DNA from: Microcebus murinus | Taxonomy: Eukaryota; Chordata; Mammalia; Primates; Cheirogaleidae | Length of the DNA: 64,000 nt | Assembly (NCBI RefSeq): GCF_040939455.1 | Contig: NC_134109.1 | Location: forward strand, 53,658,001-53,722,000 | Direction of reading: 5' to 3' | Shown: piece after piece, positions 12,251-23,425 of the stretch | How positions within the stretch are numbered: position 1 is the first letter of the stretch | How the letters are laid out: every line of letters begins with the position of its first letter | Program-made: the position numbers and the translations under genes | The notes under the pieces: model-generated | The model's input: the letters and a program-made list of their open reading frames with translations, nothing else | Told to the model about the DNA's origin: nothing | Databases searched by the model: none

Positions 12251-13849
12251 GATATAGCAGAATTTCTTGATTTTAGAGGGGTTTTGTTTGTTTTGCTTTT
12301 TGTTTTTTAACTTTTTCCTCTTTGAATATGTTTGGATATATGGTTGGGAAGAATAGTGATTAACAGAAATACTCGTGGAATTCAGGAGCAATACCTGAAC
12401 ATAAGGACAGATGCTCACACATTTTTCATATGGAGATTTTAGAACATGAGTGGTTTGCTAAACTTGAAGGGACACCACGATCTTAATCCCTTAAGTCTCA
12501 TAGAAGGAAAGAAAGTAAAACATCCTTGATGTTTCTGTGTAAAGGAACAAAACATTAGCTAAGGAGGACTTTGGGTACATGCCAGGCATTAGCCTGGGAA
12601 AACAATGCTAAGTATATCCAGAAGGTGCCAAGATATATACCTCTGCCTGTGTCTTTAAGAAAAATACAGATGCCCTCAGGAGATGGCCCAACACAGGATT
12701 TCGGTAAAAGTAAATGCTGAAAACGTATTTATGCCACAAACATGCTCTCAGCTCCAGAGTTCACCTATTGAACCTGACCAAGAGCAAAAGCATCTTCATT
12801 TACTGGGTAGAATTCTGCTGGTACTGGGTAGCCAGCATCATCAGCATGACCTGAGTAGTTGGAGAAGCAAAGAAAGGGCCCTGACAAGTTATGCAAGGTC
12901 TTTGTTTCTATTAATAATCCATCATCAATTTGAGAAGTGTTTTTATTACCCTCATTGCAAGAACCTACTTAGGAGTTAAGAGTCAGACAGGAGGAATCAG
13001 AAAGAGAGAACTCTTGGAAGAGTGAAAAGGTAATAGTGTAAGATAATGACAATAATTACATTTCACTGAAGAGCTGTCAGATGGTATTCTAATAAGAATA
13101 TTGGTTTAAAATCACTATACCTGTGATATTACTGTGTAACAACATTAAATTGAATTTAATTTTCTCTCTACTTAACAGAAACAAATCTTAGGGCCTTTTA
13201 AGAAATAGAACATAGATTTTTAAGACTGAAGCAATATTCATATTGACTTTTATTTGAGAAGTGCTTTTTGACCAATTCTTATACTAATCTATGATTTTTG
13301 AAACTGATCTGAGGAAGCTTTAGTGGTCATGAATCAGTCTTCTCCATTATCAATGCTACAAATGTGTGCTGATATAGAAAACTCTTTGCTGGGTTCTTCC
13401 ACCAAAGGTCAGTGCTTAAGAATGAGGTACATTCACTTGACTTTTCACTCTATATATTTATGGCTGTTTCCATGTCATTCAAGATATTTGTGATAGCTTT
13501 TCTTGACTCTAAAGAGCGATTAATAATAAATTATTATAACCTTTCTTATTATATTCAGCCTTATTTCATATTCGTATAATCACACTGGAAATCTCATGAA
13601 TAGCAATGAAGTTGATCCTTCTAAATAAGAAGCTGCCATCTGCAGTAATGACAAAATTCTAAATAGATTAAGACACTTTAGCCCTGCCCTGCCTAATAAT
13701 ATTAATGCCAATGCAGATAGTCTTTGGAGTAAAAAAATTTTTATTTGCTGAATTGTATTGTATTACTTCTAATTCTTCTTTTAAACATGTTTATACATTT
13801 CTGCAATTTATAAAATACTCTCTGATAGCTAGCACTTATGAAAGACATT
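12251..13849. other. Unassigned DNA
   Basis: No recognised repeat or gene. A 98-codon plus-strand frame (12683-12979) has a less AT-biased composition than most others here but shows no domain, no Kozak context of note and no splice or family signal I can defend. Confidence 0.4.
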
Positions 13850-14765
13850 ATTTTTTATTAATTAATTTTCAGCTGATAAATAATAATTGTGTCTATTTAT
13901 GGGGTACAATGTGATTTTTTGACCTATAAATACATTGTAGAAAGATTTAATCAAGGTAATTAACATATCAATCAATTCACCAGCTGATTTTTTTGTGGTG
14001 AAGATATTAAAAATCTATTTTTTAGCAATTGTTAAATATACAATACATTATTATTAACTGTGGTCACCATGCAATGCAATAGATCACTAAAACATTCCTC
14101 CAATCTAATTCAACATTTGTACTCTTTGATCAACATCTCCCTTTTTCATATCTCTCTCCCTCCTCCAGCCTCTGGTAACCACTTTATCTTTTTCTGTTAC
14201 TATGGGATCTAATGTATTAGATTCCACATTTAAGTGAGATCATACAGTATTTGTCCTTCTGTGCATGGCTTATTTCACTGAGCGAAATGTCCTCCAGTTT
14301 TGTCCATGTTGTTTCAAATGACGAATTTCCTTATTTTTTAAGGATTTAGTATTGCTTTATGTATACATATACACCACATTTTCTTTATCTAGTCATCTAT
14401 TGACAGGCATTTAGATTGCTTCCAAATCTTGACCATTGTGAATAATACTGAAATAATACGGAGTAGAGATATCTCCTTCACATTTCAATTTCAATTTTTT
14501 TGTATATATACCCAGAAGTGGGATTGCTAGATCCTATGGCAATTCTATTTTTAGTTTTTCAAGGAATCTCAAAACTATTTTCCATAATGGCTGTACCAAT
14601 TTACATTTCCTCTACAGTGTACAAGGGTTCCCTTTCTCCACATTCTCACCAACATTTGTTATCATTCATTCTTTTTGACAATAGCTATTCTAACAGATGA
14701 GAGGTGATATCTCATTTGGTTTTAATTTGCATTTCCCTGATGATTAGAGATATTGAAAGCCATTC
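13850..14765 (-). mobile_element. Old L1 (L1MA-like): ORF2 end and 3' UTR
   Basis: Antisense L1 with, from left, the 3' UTR phrases tctatttatggggtacaatg, tcaaggtaattaacatatc and ctctggtaaccac, then the ORF2 end: acccagaagtgggattgct, ggcaattctatttttagttt and ttgcatttccctgatgatta. The ORF2 remnant is interrupted. No clear target duplication. Confidence 0.88.
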
Positions 14766-17229
14766 TTAATACTTTTCAAGACACTCAAGGATCCATCAAG
14801 GCCATTTTCTCTGAATGTCTTCAGACAAAAGATTGCCTGTAGTTGCTCTAGTGAGTTGTCTGCTTTCTCTGTGTGGGTGCTTTTTCCTCAATGCAACGTC
14901 TTTTTTATCTCTTTCATAGGAAGAGAGTAAAAAAGTAGCCATGGTATTACTAGGACCATAAGCTTTATGCTTATCCTACCTTTTCTACCTTTTCAAACAC
15001 CTAAATATTCATACTTCCAGTCCTTTTCACATCTTAGTTTCAAGTTTTACTGCAGTGCCTGCAACTGACTTAGGGGCAATGAGTTCCAGGCCCTGGAGGA
15101 CAGGATTTGCTGATTTTCCTTCTCAACTTCTCCTTATTTCTTTTTACCTTTCTCTCCAAAATTGTCTTCATTAAGTATCTTAATTTAAATATATTTTTTA
15201 CTATTATTTCTCTTTTTATCCTCCCTTTCTCACAGGGAGTAGTTTTGCAGCTAATTCTTTCCAAGAAATAACAGTAAAGTTTGTTCCATTATTTTATACT
15301 AGGTAAATTTAAGTTGAGGAAAACTTATTTAATTTATAATGTTTCTTAACTAGCAGGACCAAGTGCAAATCATAAATCCTTGAATCCTCAGTTGCAATGA
15401 ATTTGTCAGTGCTACTTCCTTCTTCATTATATTCCACAGCACTCCTTCAAGAAAGCTGAATTACAAGAAATAAGAGAGCCATTTTCCAAACAGAGGAGTT
15501 GAAGCAAAGGAGTTAATTGACTTGTGAGTGGAGAAACCACAGATAACATAATATTCAATCAACCAAACCACATCTTCATAGAAGGCAAGAATGAGTGTTG
15601 ATTAATGAGAAAATTGGAATAAATTTTACAACAAGAACCTCATTAATTCATACTAATTAGAAACAAAAAAGTAAATATTTTTGAAATGTTCAAAAATATA
15701 TAATATTAAAATTAAGTTATGTTTAGTTATTTATAACTTACAGCTATTTAAAATTTATAGCTATTTAAACTGTAACATATTTTATTTCAATATAAGTCTT
15801 GTAGGACTTTAAGTACTTTCAATAAAAATATAGGTTCATAACTAAATAGCTGCTAAGTACTTAAGAAATTAAACATTAATATTACCATTAACAATTGTTA
15901 ATGGAGTTTAAATAGTGCATACATCAATGAATATATCATTTTTAATTTTACATATACATGCAATTTAAATATAATGAGGCAGATAAATGTTGGCCTGATT
16001 TTTGTAGGTATTATAAATTATAATATTCTACCAGGGTTCAGAGAAACAGAATCTAGATATAGCAAAGCAAGGTGCTGTCAAAGGTACATGTGTTGTATTC
16101 CTTTTCCTATAGAAATGAATCACGAATAAGTTCTTTTTTTCTATTCTTACTGACCTAAATAATCTTACAAGAATTATTATGTGACAATTATAAAAAGAAA
16201 TAATTCTAGTACCTCTCTGTGCTTACTCCTCTTATCTTCCAAATAAGTCAAAAGTTATGGCCCTAAAATTTATGATTGATTTGGTTCTTCACAAATAAAA
16301 ACATATAATTAATGATCATCATATATCAAATAAAATAAAACATTGAAGTAGAATATAAAAGGCCTATCATAATTTGATCTCATACAATTTCTTCCTCAAC
16401 TCCCCTTACACCATATTATATCCTAAGAAAACAAAACAAGAAAAAATAGCTTCAAATTTTATAGTCTGGTACTTTCTTTTAGTATAATACATTTATTTAC
16501 TAATAAGTAATGGGAATAATGGAAATTTTCATTCTTTATCAGAGTCTGAATGCATTTTTAAAGCAGTGCCATCAACTTAAAAAGTATTTTTCCCAAATAG
16601 TACCAATCCTTTCAGATCTGATCACATTAGAACGTGGTTTTTTTTCTTTCCCTAATGACTATTCTAAGTGACTGAAATTACAACCACTTTTCAGTGCTTA
16701 AAATGAATCTTTGTCACACAGGAAGAAATATCTACAACTAGTTTAAGTAATTTCTTACATATTTTGTTCTATAATTGAACAATATAATTGTCCATCTCCT
16801 ATATTTTCTTTTCCAAACTATTCCCTTTTATACTAGACGCAGTCTTCTCACACTGGAAGAAAGTCTAAGTTACTGTTACGGTTACTACTCTAATGGCCAT
16901 CAAATTTATTTGTACTCTATGGGACAGTTCAGGTTGTCTTATTCAAAATGCTGCTTCTAATTAATTAAGAATTAAAGGATCTGAGAATCTGATTAGTGTT
17001 CCAATCATGATCAAAATAATATCATAGAAACCACTCTGAGTATTTTAAAACATTGAGAATTTAATCCATAAAATTGATCTCAGAGGATCAGAGGTTGAAG
17101 TGGACATTGAATACTTCAAAACACCACAGAAAGATACTAAATTAGAAATAAATAAATAAATAAATGGATAGATATACCATATTCATGGTCAGAAAACAAT
17201 GCTAATGTGTAAGTTCTTCTAAAATTGGT
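14766..17229. other. Unassigned AT-rich DNA
   Basis: No supported gene. 16020-16080 contains a ccagggttcagagaaacaga block shared with the start of many old mammalian repeats, but it is too short to assign. (AAAT)n at 17145-17166. Confidence 0.4.
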
Positions 17230-17234
17230 TGGTA

Positions 17235-17800
17235 ACTTCAATATGAGAGAAATTAAAAGTATTTTACCCCAAAATATGGCATTTTGGCATGCTGGATTGA
17301 CTTAAGAAGGCTTAAGATCTCTCTAAACTTTCCTCCATCACCACCACCATTACCTCCCCCCAAAATATTGAAGTTTTGTTTATTTGCCCAAGATTCAGAA
17401 CCACCTAGGAGAATAGTTACTCTTTTCTTCCTTTCCCTGTAAAAGCAGGAATGTGAACATACCTGAACACACTCTTTAAGAAGATAATGTGCCTTCTCTC
17501 AGACTTATTAGATTCCAAAGAGAAATGTTTACCAGTTAATCTTCATTCCCCATCCATTCATCCTCCCTAGGAATGCCTTATTGTCCCTCAATATAATTCT
17601 TCTTTTCCCCTCTCCGATAACCCATTTGATCAGAAAGGAATATGACCTTCTGAACCCTACTGGGAAATTGAATCTTCTTTTTCCAAGGATTCTCATATAT
17701 ACATGTTAAAAGAAATTTGGTAATTTTCTTATTAATCTGCTTTATTGTGAGTTGATTTTTTAGTGAATCTTCTGAGGGTGAAGGGAAAACTTCAACAATG
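17235..17800 (+). mobile_element. ERV class I-like solo LTR (family C)
   Basis: Shares its ordered blocks with 22350-22990: aatatggcattttggcatgctg, a ctctctaaactttcctcc block, and a 3' R/U5-like end with ttattaatctgctttattg, gagttgatttt, gtgaatcttctgagggtg. The polyadenylation hexamer is eroded. No internal retroviral sequence flanks it. Boundaries are approximate. Confidence 0.6.
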
Positions 17801-17999
17801 TAATCCCTGCAGGCTTTTTTTATGGAAATGGACAAACTGATTCTAATATCCACAGATAAATTCAAAGAACCTGGAAGAACAAAAGCACTTTGAAAAAGAA
17901 GAGAGAGACGTAAGAGGACTAGTGCTTTCTGATTTTTGTTTTACATTTTAAAAAGGTGATTTGTTATGAACATAGTGAAATAGATCAAAGAACAAAATA

Positions 18000-18540
18000 G
18001 AGTACAAAAATAGAACCAGACATATATAGACAACTGATTTTCGGTTAAAATACAAGGAAATTTAATGGAAAAGTTTACATTTTTTTAATAATTGACTTTG
18101 TAACAAGTGGATATTCATATGCAAATAATAAAAATAGAAAGATATAACTTTCATATACAACTCATGTCATATACAAAAATTAAAATAGATCATGAAACTA
18201 ACTATAAAACTTAAAACTATACCACTTCCTAGAGAAAATACAGGAGAAAAACTTTATGACCTTAGGCAAGGCAAAGATATCTAAAGATGTAACACCAAAA
18301 GTATAATCTGTAAAAGAACAAATTGTTGAATTGGACCTTATCAAAACTAAAAACACCTTCTCTTTAAAAAACACTGTTGAGAAAAATGAAAAACAAGCTA
18401 CAAACTAGGAGATAATACATACAAATTATATGTCTGGTAAAGAACATATATATTTAGAATATATAGAGAATTGACTGTCTAAACTCAATACAAAATAAAT
18501 AAATAAGTAAATGTACAAAGATTTGACAGACATTTCATTA
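18000..18540 (+). mobile_element. Old L1 ORF2 fragment (5' part)
   Basis: Plus-strand ORF2-derived sequence with blocks such as agaaccagacatatatagac, aactgattttc, ctagagaaaatacaggagaa, gacctta-ggcaaggcaaag and ttaaagaag. It continues at 19118 after the LTR at 18545-19113. Many stops. Confidence 0.75.
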
Positions 18541-18544
18541 AAGA

Positions 18545-19113
18545 AGTTACCAAAAGTTCAGAATTTGTTCCCAAGGCCAAATCAGTGAGAATAAAGAATG
18601 AGGACAAGTGGTTTGAGGAAAAGGAAAGGGAAGTGTATTAATTTTCTTGCAAATGAGGAGGACAAGGGACTAGAGTCTCAAAGTCTGCACCCTCACTTTA
18701 AGCAGAAAAACAGGGCTTTCTCAGGCTATGAGTACTGTTTAACAAAAAAATTTTAAAAAAAGAAAGAAAAGAAATGAGAAACAGGGCTTTTTGAAAAAGG
18801 CATTTTTGGCAGTTGGGCTCGGGTCTATGAGACTAATGTCACATGTTGTGGCTTCAGGCTATTGTTGAAGTATAATTGGTGGTTTGACTATGATCTTGTG
18901 ACCCTTGTCCAGACAATTCTGTTGAACCACCTCCTGTGGTTTAAGATACTAAAAAAAAAAAAAAAAAAAAAGCAAAGAACATTTTTCTGCCCCTTTGATT
19001 ACTGGCCTTGGTCAGGAATGCAGGTTTTAATTCCCAAAAAGGGTAGAAGGGGTTTAAAGAGACAACTTGTAAAACATTTCATTGCCCTTTTTCAGAATTT
19101 TACATCTGTTACA
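18545..19113 (-). mobile_element. Solo LTR, family A copy 1
   Basis: Inserted in an old L1 with 4-bp duplications AAGA (18541-18544 and 19114-19117), the size typical of class I (gammaretrovirus-like) ERVs. The right end TGTTACA reads TGTAACA on the element strand; the left end is eroded to AGTTACC. Minus orientation is inferred from ATTAATACACTTCCCTTTCC-type R region near the left end, where other copies keep AATAAAC. Contains an extra 59-bp insert (18720-18778) and an A tract at 18950-18971. No viral genes. Confidence 0.85.
18720..18778 (+). mobile_element. Tiny retroposed fragment inside LTR A1
   Basis: 59 bp absent from sister LTRs, ending in an A-rich tail (aaaaaaattttaaaaaaag and on). 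It is bracketed by matching aaacagggcttt at 18708-18719 and 18779-18790, a 12-bp target-site duplication. The only non-tail sequence is about 24 bp, too short to identify a source RNA. Confidence 0.55.
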
Positions 19114-19117
19114 AAGA

Positions 19118-19235
19118 TATATGGATGGCAAATAAGCACATGACCAAATGTTTAACATAATTAGTTGTTGCATTGGGAAATGCAAATTAAAACCAGGAGA
19201 AATTGCACACCTATTAGGATGGCTAAAACTAAACA
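19118..19235 (+). mobile_element. Old L1 ORF2 fragment, continuation
   Basis: Resumes the L1 broken by LTR A1: the blocks aagatatatggatggcaaat, aagcacatgac, gggaaatgcaaattaaaacc and tattaggatggctaaaac follow ORF2 order on the plus strand. Confidence 0.75.
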
Positions 19236-19460
19236 TAGTGAGGTGAGATGATATCATCTTGTGGTTCTGATTTGCATTTCCCTGATGATTAGTGATGTTG
19301 AGCATTTTTTTCATACCTTTTTTGGGTCTTTGTATGTCTTCTTTTTAGAATTGTCAATTCATTTTCTTTGTCTATTTTTTAATTTTGTTTTGTTTTTTTT
19401 TTACTTTTAAGCTGAATTCCTTATCATTATATTATGGATATTAGTGCCTTGTCAAATGTG
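19236..19460 (-). mobile_element. Inverted 5' segment of a twin-primed old L1
   Basis: Antisense L1 ORF2 (tctgatttgcatttccctga, tgatgttgagcat, gatattagtgccttgtcaaa) directly followed by sense L1 3' sequence at 19461. The inverted piece maps upstream in L1 of the sense piece, the layout left by twin priming. It also repeats in inverted form the L1 region just left of it (19130-19235). Confidence 0.65.
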
Positions 19461-19860
19461 GTATCTATGCAATGAAATACTACTCAGGAATATATAAGAA
19501 TGAACTATTGAAATATGCAAAATATTAATGAATTACAAGCTAATCGTGCTGAGTGAAAGATGCTACAAAAATGAGTTCATACTATATGATTCCTTTTATA
19601 AAAAATTCTAAATAAAGCAAATTATGGTAGAGTGACAAAGTGTTCTGGAGATAATCTGGTATAATGGTAAATGAAGGCAGGCAGACATACAAGAAAGAGA
19701 CTACAAATGCACTGGAGAAAACTTTTTAGGATGATTGATGCATTCATTATCTTGATTACGATGATAGTTTCCTGGATATACACATAACTCATAAAAATGT
19801 ACACTGAAAGTATGTGCAGTTTATTGTATGCCAATGACATCTCAATAAAATTATTTTTGA
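19461..19860 (+). mobile_element. Old L1 3' end (3' segment of twin-primed copy)
   Basis: Sense L1: caatgaaatactactcagga, gctgagtgaaagatgctac, tatatgattcctttta, then a 3' UTR ending near caatgacatctcaataaaat and an A-rich tail at about 19845-19862. Confidence 0.78.
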
Positions 19861-20315
19861 AAATTTATCCAAAGATAAGAAAAGAACATTTGCAAAATTT
19901 TGTTAATTTTTGTCATCTACAAAATGATAGGTGTTTGAATGTCCTTTCTCATTCCTAGTATTTGATGTTTGTCTTTCTTTACTTGGCATTGACCAGGGTA
20001 ATAACATTGTCAAGGATGTAACATTTATACTTATTAATCACATTAGTATTTTACTCTTTTAAGTAAATTTAATTTTAACATTTTTATTGCCTTTTTATGG
20101 TCTTCTATCTAACTATCTTTCTACCTGATTTTTCCAGAATTCAGAAACTATTGATGAGTATTTTTATTTTGGGGCAATATATTTGTTAGTATTAGTTCAA
20201 AAAGAATCTTTTTTTTTATAAAAGGATATAATTGGAGATACTGTTTATTTTACCAAGATTTCTACTAGAATATCCTAATTTCCAGTGTGACTAGTCTGCT
20301 CTGAGGAATTGAGGT

Positions 20316-20711
20316 TGTTACTGAAAGTTCAGCACTTATCCACAATGACACATCAGAAGAACTAGGACAAGTGGTTTGAGGAAAAGGAAAGAGAAGTTTA
20401 TGAATTTGCTCGTAAACGAGGATTCTGGCATACTACTATCTCAAAGTACTAGCATCCTGCCTCTGAGCAGAAATACATAGTTTTAAATGTTCTGATTAAT
20501 CCCATAGTCCTATTTTTGGCTAAGATGATCTCATGACCTCCACCCAGATTAATTCCATCTCTTGTGTCATAAAGAACAAAGGACACTCCCCTTCCCCTTC
20601 CAACCACTGGCCTGAGGCAGGGATGCAGGTCCTAGTTCTCCAAAAGGAGTGGGGGATGTTTTAAAAAGACATAAAACATTTTTGCCATTTTTTCAAGTCA
20701 TTTCTGTTACA
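20316..20711 (-). mobile_element. Solo LTR, family A copy 2
   Basis: Begins TGTTACT and ends TGTTACA; flanked by AGGT (20312-20315) and AAGT (20712-20715), a 4-bp duplication with one change. Aligns along its length to copies at 18545 and 29707 (blocks agaagaactaggacaagtgg, tttgaggaaaaggaaagag, cctctgagcagaaatacat, tcatgacctcca, ggcagggatgcaggt). At 396 bp it is shorter than copy 3 because of an internal deletion. Confidence 0.82.
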
Positions 20712-21753
20712 AAGTTGACTTTATAAAGCCAATACATTGCAAAAAATACTGGTCTGGTACCTTGTCTTTATGGCTCCCTTATAAGATTTATGATCCTGTA
20801 GTAAGTAAAGAATCTTGCTTTTTGACAGGGCTACGAACCTCAAGATATTTTGGGGACATCAGAAGGAAAAGAATTTCATGCAATTTGTGCAGGTACAGTC
20901 TATTGGCAAATTTTTGGTTTGGTGACCTAGCTTCAAAAGACTTTAAAAATCTAATCTGAGATTCCTTATGAAAATGTTTCAGCAAAACCAATATAAAAAG
21001 ACTCTATATAGCAAGCACTATTCTTTTTGTACTTTATGCAAATAATCAGGCTAAGTATAATAACACTAAAAATTATTTGGCAAAATAAATTGGTCTTTCT
21101 ATGATTTACCTTTGCTAAAAGTAGGGAAGGAGAGAGAGAAAAATTATATTTCAGAAGAAAACTATAATACATTTGTTATTAGATTCTAGTCCTGTAATTG
21201 TTTTTGAGTTTCTATTATTTGCCTACAATTTGAACTGAATCCTCAGTTCAGTTCTTTCCTGGATACAAGTTTCTAAAGTAATGTTTCCAAATTTTCTTTA
21301 CATTTTTCTGACTCAACTCACTGAAATTAAAACTGCCTTTTTCCTGAGGACCTACAAACTGAAGCTGGTCAGCTGAGCTTTGAAAAAAAGTCACTGCGTG
21401 GTAATAGCTTATGTTTGGACAAATTTTGCACACAAACTACAATCTAGGAAAATCTATCAGATTGCCACAGTCTTCTCAGCCAACTGCACTTCAGACTCCA
21501 GAAGAACAAGCTTGCAGACTGATCGAGACACTGACCTTTTTTTTCTTCTGTTTCCATAGAAATGACTCTTGTTAAAATCTGTTTGCTGATATAATATATA
21601 GAGGCCTATCTTTGAAAGCCCATTTTCAACATCATTTCCTAAAAGGAGATACAACTATTTTAATGGATCTGCCTGTTCCCAGAAACAGAAAAGTAGTCTA
21701 ATGGGATTGAAACCATTCTTACAAATTAATAAAAAAGGCTGCAAGGCAAGAGC
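20712..21753. other. Unassigned DNA
   Basis: No supported gene or repeat. Short frames on both strands around 20762-20991 overlap each other and are considered chance. Confidence 0.4.
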
Positions 21754-22287
21754 TGTGGTAGAGGCCTAACTAAAAATAATGATAATAATTAGCCACTGTC
21801 CCCCTGTTTACTTTTCTATAATTGCTACTCTGCAGCCACATAGCTGGTTGTCATAAAGATTCTTAGCTTTCTCCATAGATAATGTCACCTTTTTGAAACC
21901 TAGGGGTAGTTTCCAAGATGTCTTCCAGGTCCCACATTCCAGGGGAATGGCTGACCCACCCAGAGCAGAGGTTCATAACAAGGAACTGACTCAGTTGGTC
22001 GTGTGACCCCCCACTCAAGAACCTGGTCATCAAAGAAGACCGTTTCTACAACCCTTTGATTCTACCCCAAACCCAGTCAATTAACGGATTTAATTGCCTG
22101 TGTCAAATTATCTTTAAAAACTCTGTTTCTCAAATTCTCAGGAAGGTGAATTTGAGAATCTTCTCCCATCTGCCCGCTTAGTGCTATGCAGAATTATTAA
22201 ACTCTTTCTCTGCTCTAACACCTGCTGTCTCAATGTATTGGCTTCCTCTTAGGGCAGTGGACAAATGAACCTGGTTGGGTGGCAACA
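21754..22287 (+). mobile_element. ERV LTR (family D)
   Basis: LTR-like: TG start at 21754 (tgtggtag) and a CA end at 22287 (gggtggcaaca). The 3' part has cagaattattaaactctttc followed by tctgctctaacacctgctgt and gtattggcttcct, an R/U5-like layout with an ATTAAA signal. No 4-6-bp target duplication is visible, so the edges are uncertain. Confidence 0.55.
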
Positions 22288-22349
22288 GGATCCTTTGCTA
22301 TTTAGTTATTAACTCAGTTTAACTTTCCACAATCACCAGTTTAGCTTTG

Positions 22350-22990
22350 AGTGTGTGAAACTTCTGGGGAAGTTTCAGAGAGAGGAATATGGGATTCAGA
22401 AACTAATGCTCCAAGATATGACACTTTGGCATGCTGAACTGAAGAAGAATATTCAAGGTCTCTCTGACTTTCCCTCTCTTCTGACTCTCAATCCTCTGTC
22501 TTTCCTATACCACAGGATGAAGTTGTTCTATGAAGTTCTCTTATATGCCTAAAGTCTGAAATTGATGAAGAAGAAAACAATTACTTCTGGTTCTTTCCCA
22601 GAGTTTTCATTCAGTGAACTCATATTATAAGAAGAAAGACTCAAGCCTGTCAAAAAACCTGGACAGACTTTTCACAAATCATTGTCTGCTCTGCAGGCCG
22701 AACAGACTGTTCTAGGCCACTGTATGTTCTTCAAACCCATTGAATTCCCTTGAAAACTGTTTACTAACAGCCTAAAATCATCTGCACATTCTATGTCCTT
22801 TTCTCCTAAAAATAAGTCTATATAGGCATCTGTACCAGGTGGGGTAATTATGTGGTGATTCCCCCCATTTACATTAATAAATTTATATGCCTTTTCTCCT
22901 ATTACTCTGCTTTTTGTTGGCTGATTTTCAGTGAATCTTCAAATAATAAAGTGGAAGTTTTTCCTTTGCCCCTACATAATATAAGGGTCT
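22350..22990 (+). mobile_element. ERV class I-like solo LTR (family C, copy 2)
   Basis: Shares ordered blocks with 17235-17800: gatatgacactttggcatgc, tctctctgactttccc and a 3' end with aataaatttatatgcctttt, ctcctattactctgc, gttggctgattttcagtgaa. The AATAAA at about 22877 is followed by a GT/T-rich U5. Boundaries approximate. Confidence 0.7.
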
Positions 22991-23324
22991 ATTTTGGTAT
23001 CATTACTATAAGCAGAGAGAAGGGAGAAAAGAACAGACATACAAAGAAACAGAGATTATATCCATACTTTAGCCTTAAAAATAAAATAGTATGTAGATTT
23101 ATTTTTACTGAGTTTCCATTAGTGCAAAGAGTCGAATAGTTGTTACTTTATAAAAAAAGATTTTAATTTTAGCACTGATGAGGTAATCTTTAGTCTTTTA
23201 CATGGAAAAATGTGCTATGACTCATCAAGCATGTTTTCGTACAGGCCATAACATTGATTTATTAAACATAGGATAATTCTCTTCCCTTATCTTGTAAAAT
23301 AAAAAATTCCCATTTTTCTTCCCG

Positions 23325-23325
<1 letters not shown>

Positions 23326-23363
<38 letters not shown>

Positions 23364-23425
23364 TATATGTATATATTTTTTTCTTTCAACTATATATACG
23401 TGTGTGTGTGCATATATATATAGTT
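23326..23425. repeat. (TA)n / (CA)n / (TG)n compound microsatellite with inverted arms
   Basis: A TA run, then cacacacatatatgtatata, a 15-bp spacer rich in T, then tatatatacgtgtgtgtgtg and catatatatata. The CA part and the TG part are reverse complements of each other, so the tract can fold on itself. Confidence 0.9.

Noticed and set aside
12683..12979. 98-codon plus-strand frame with fairly normal composition
   Set aside because: No family motif, no splice or promoter context and no conservation data; not enough to call a gene.
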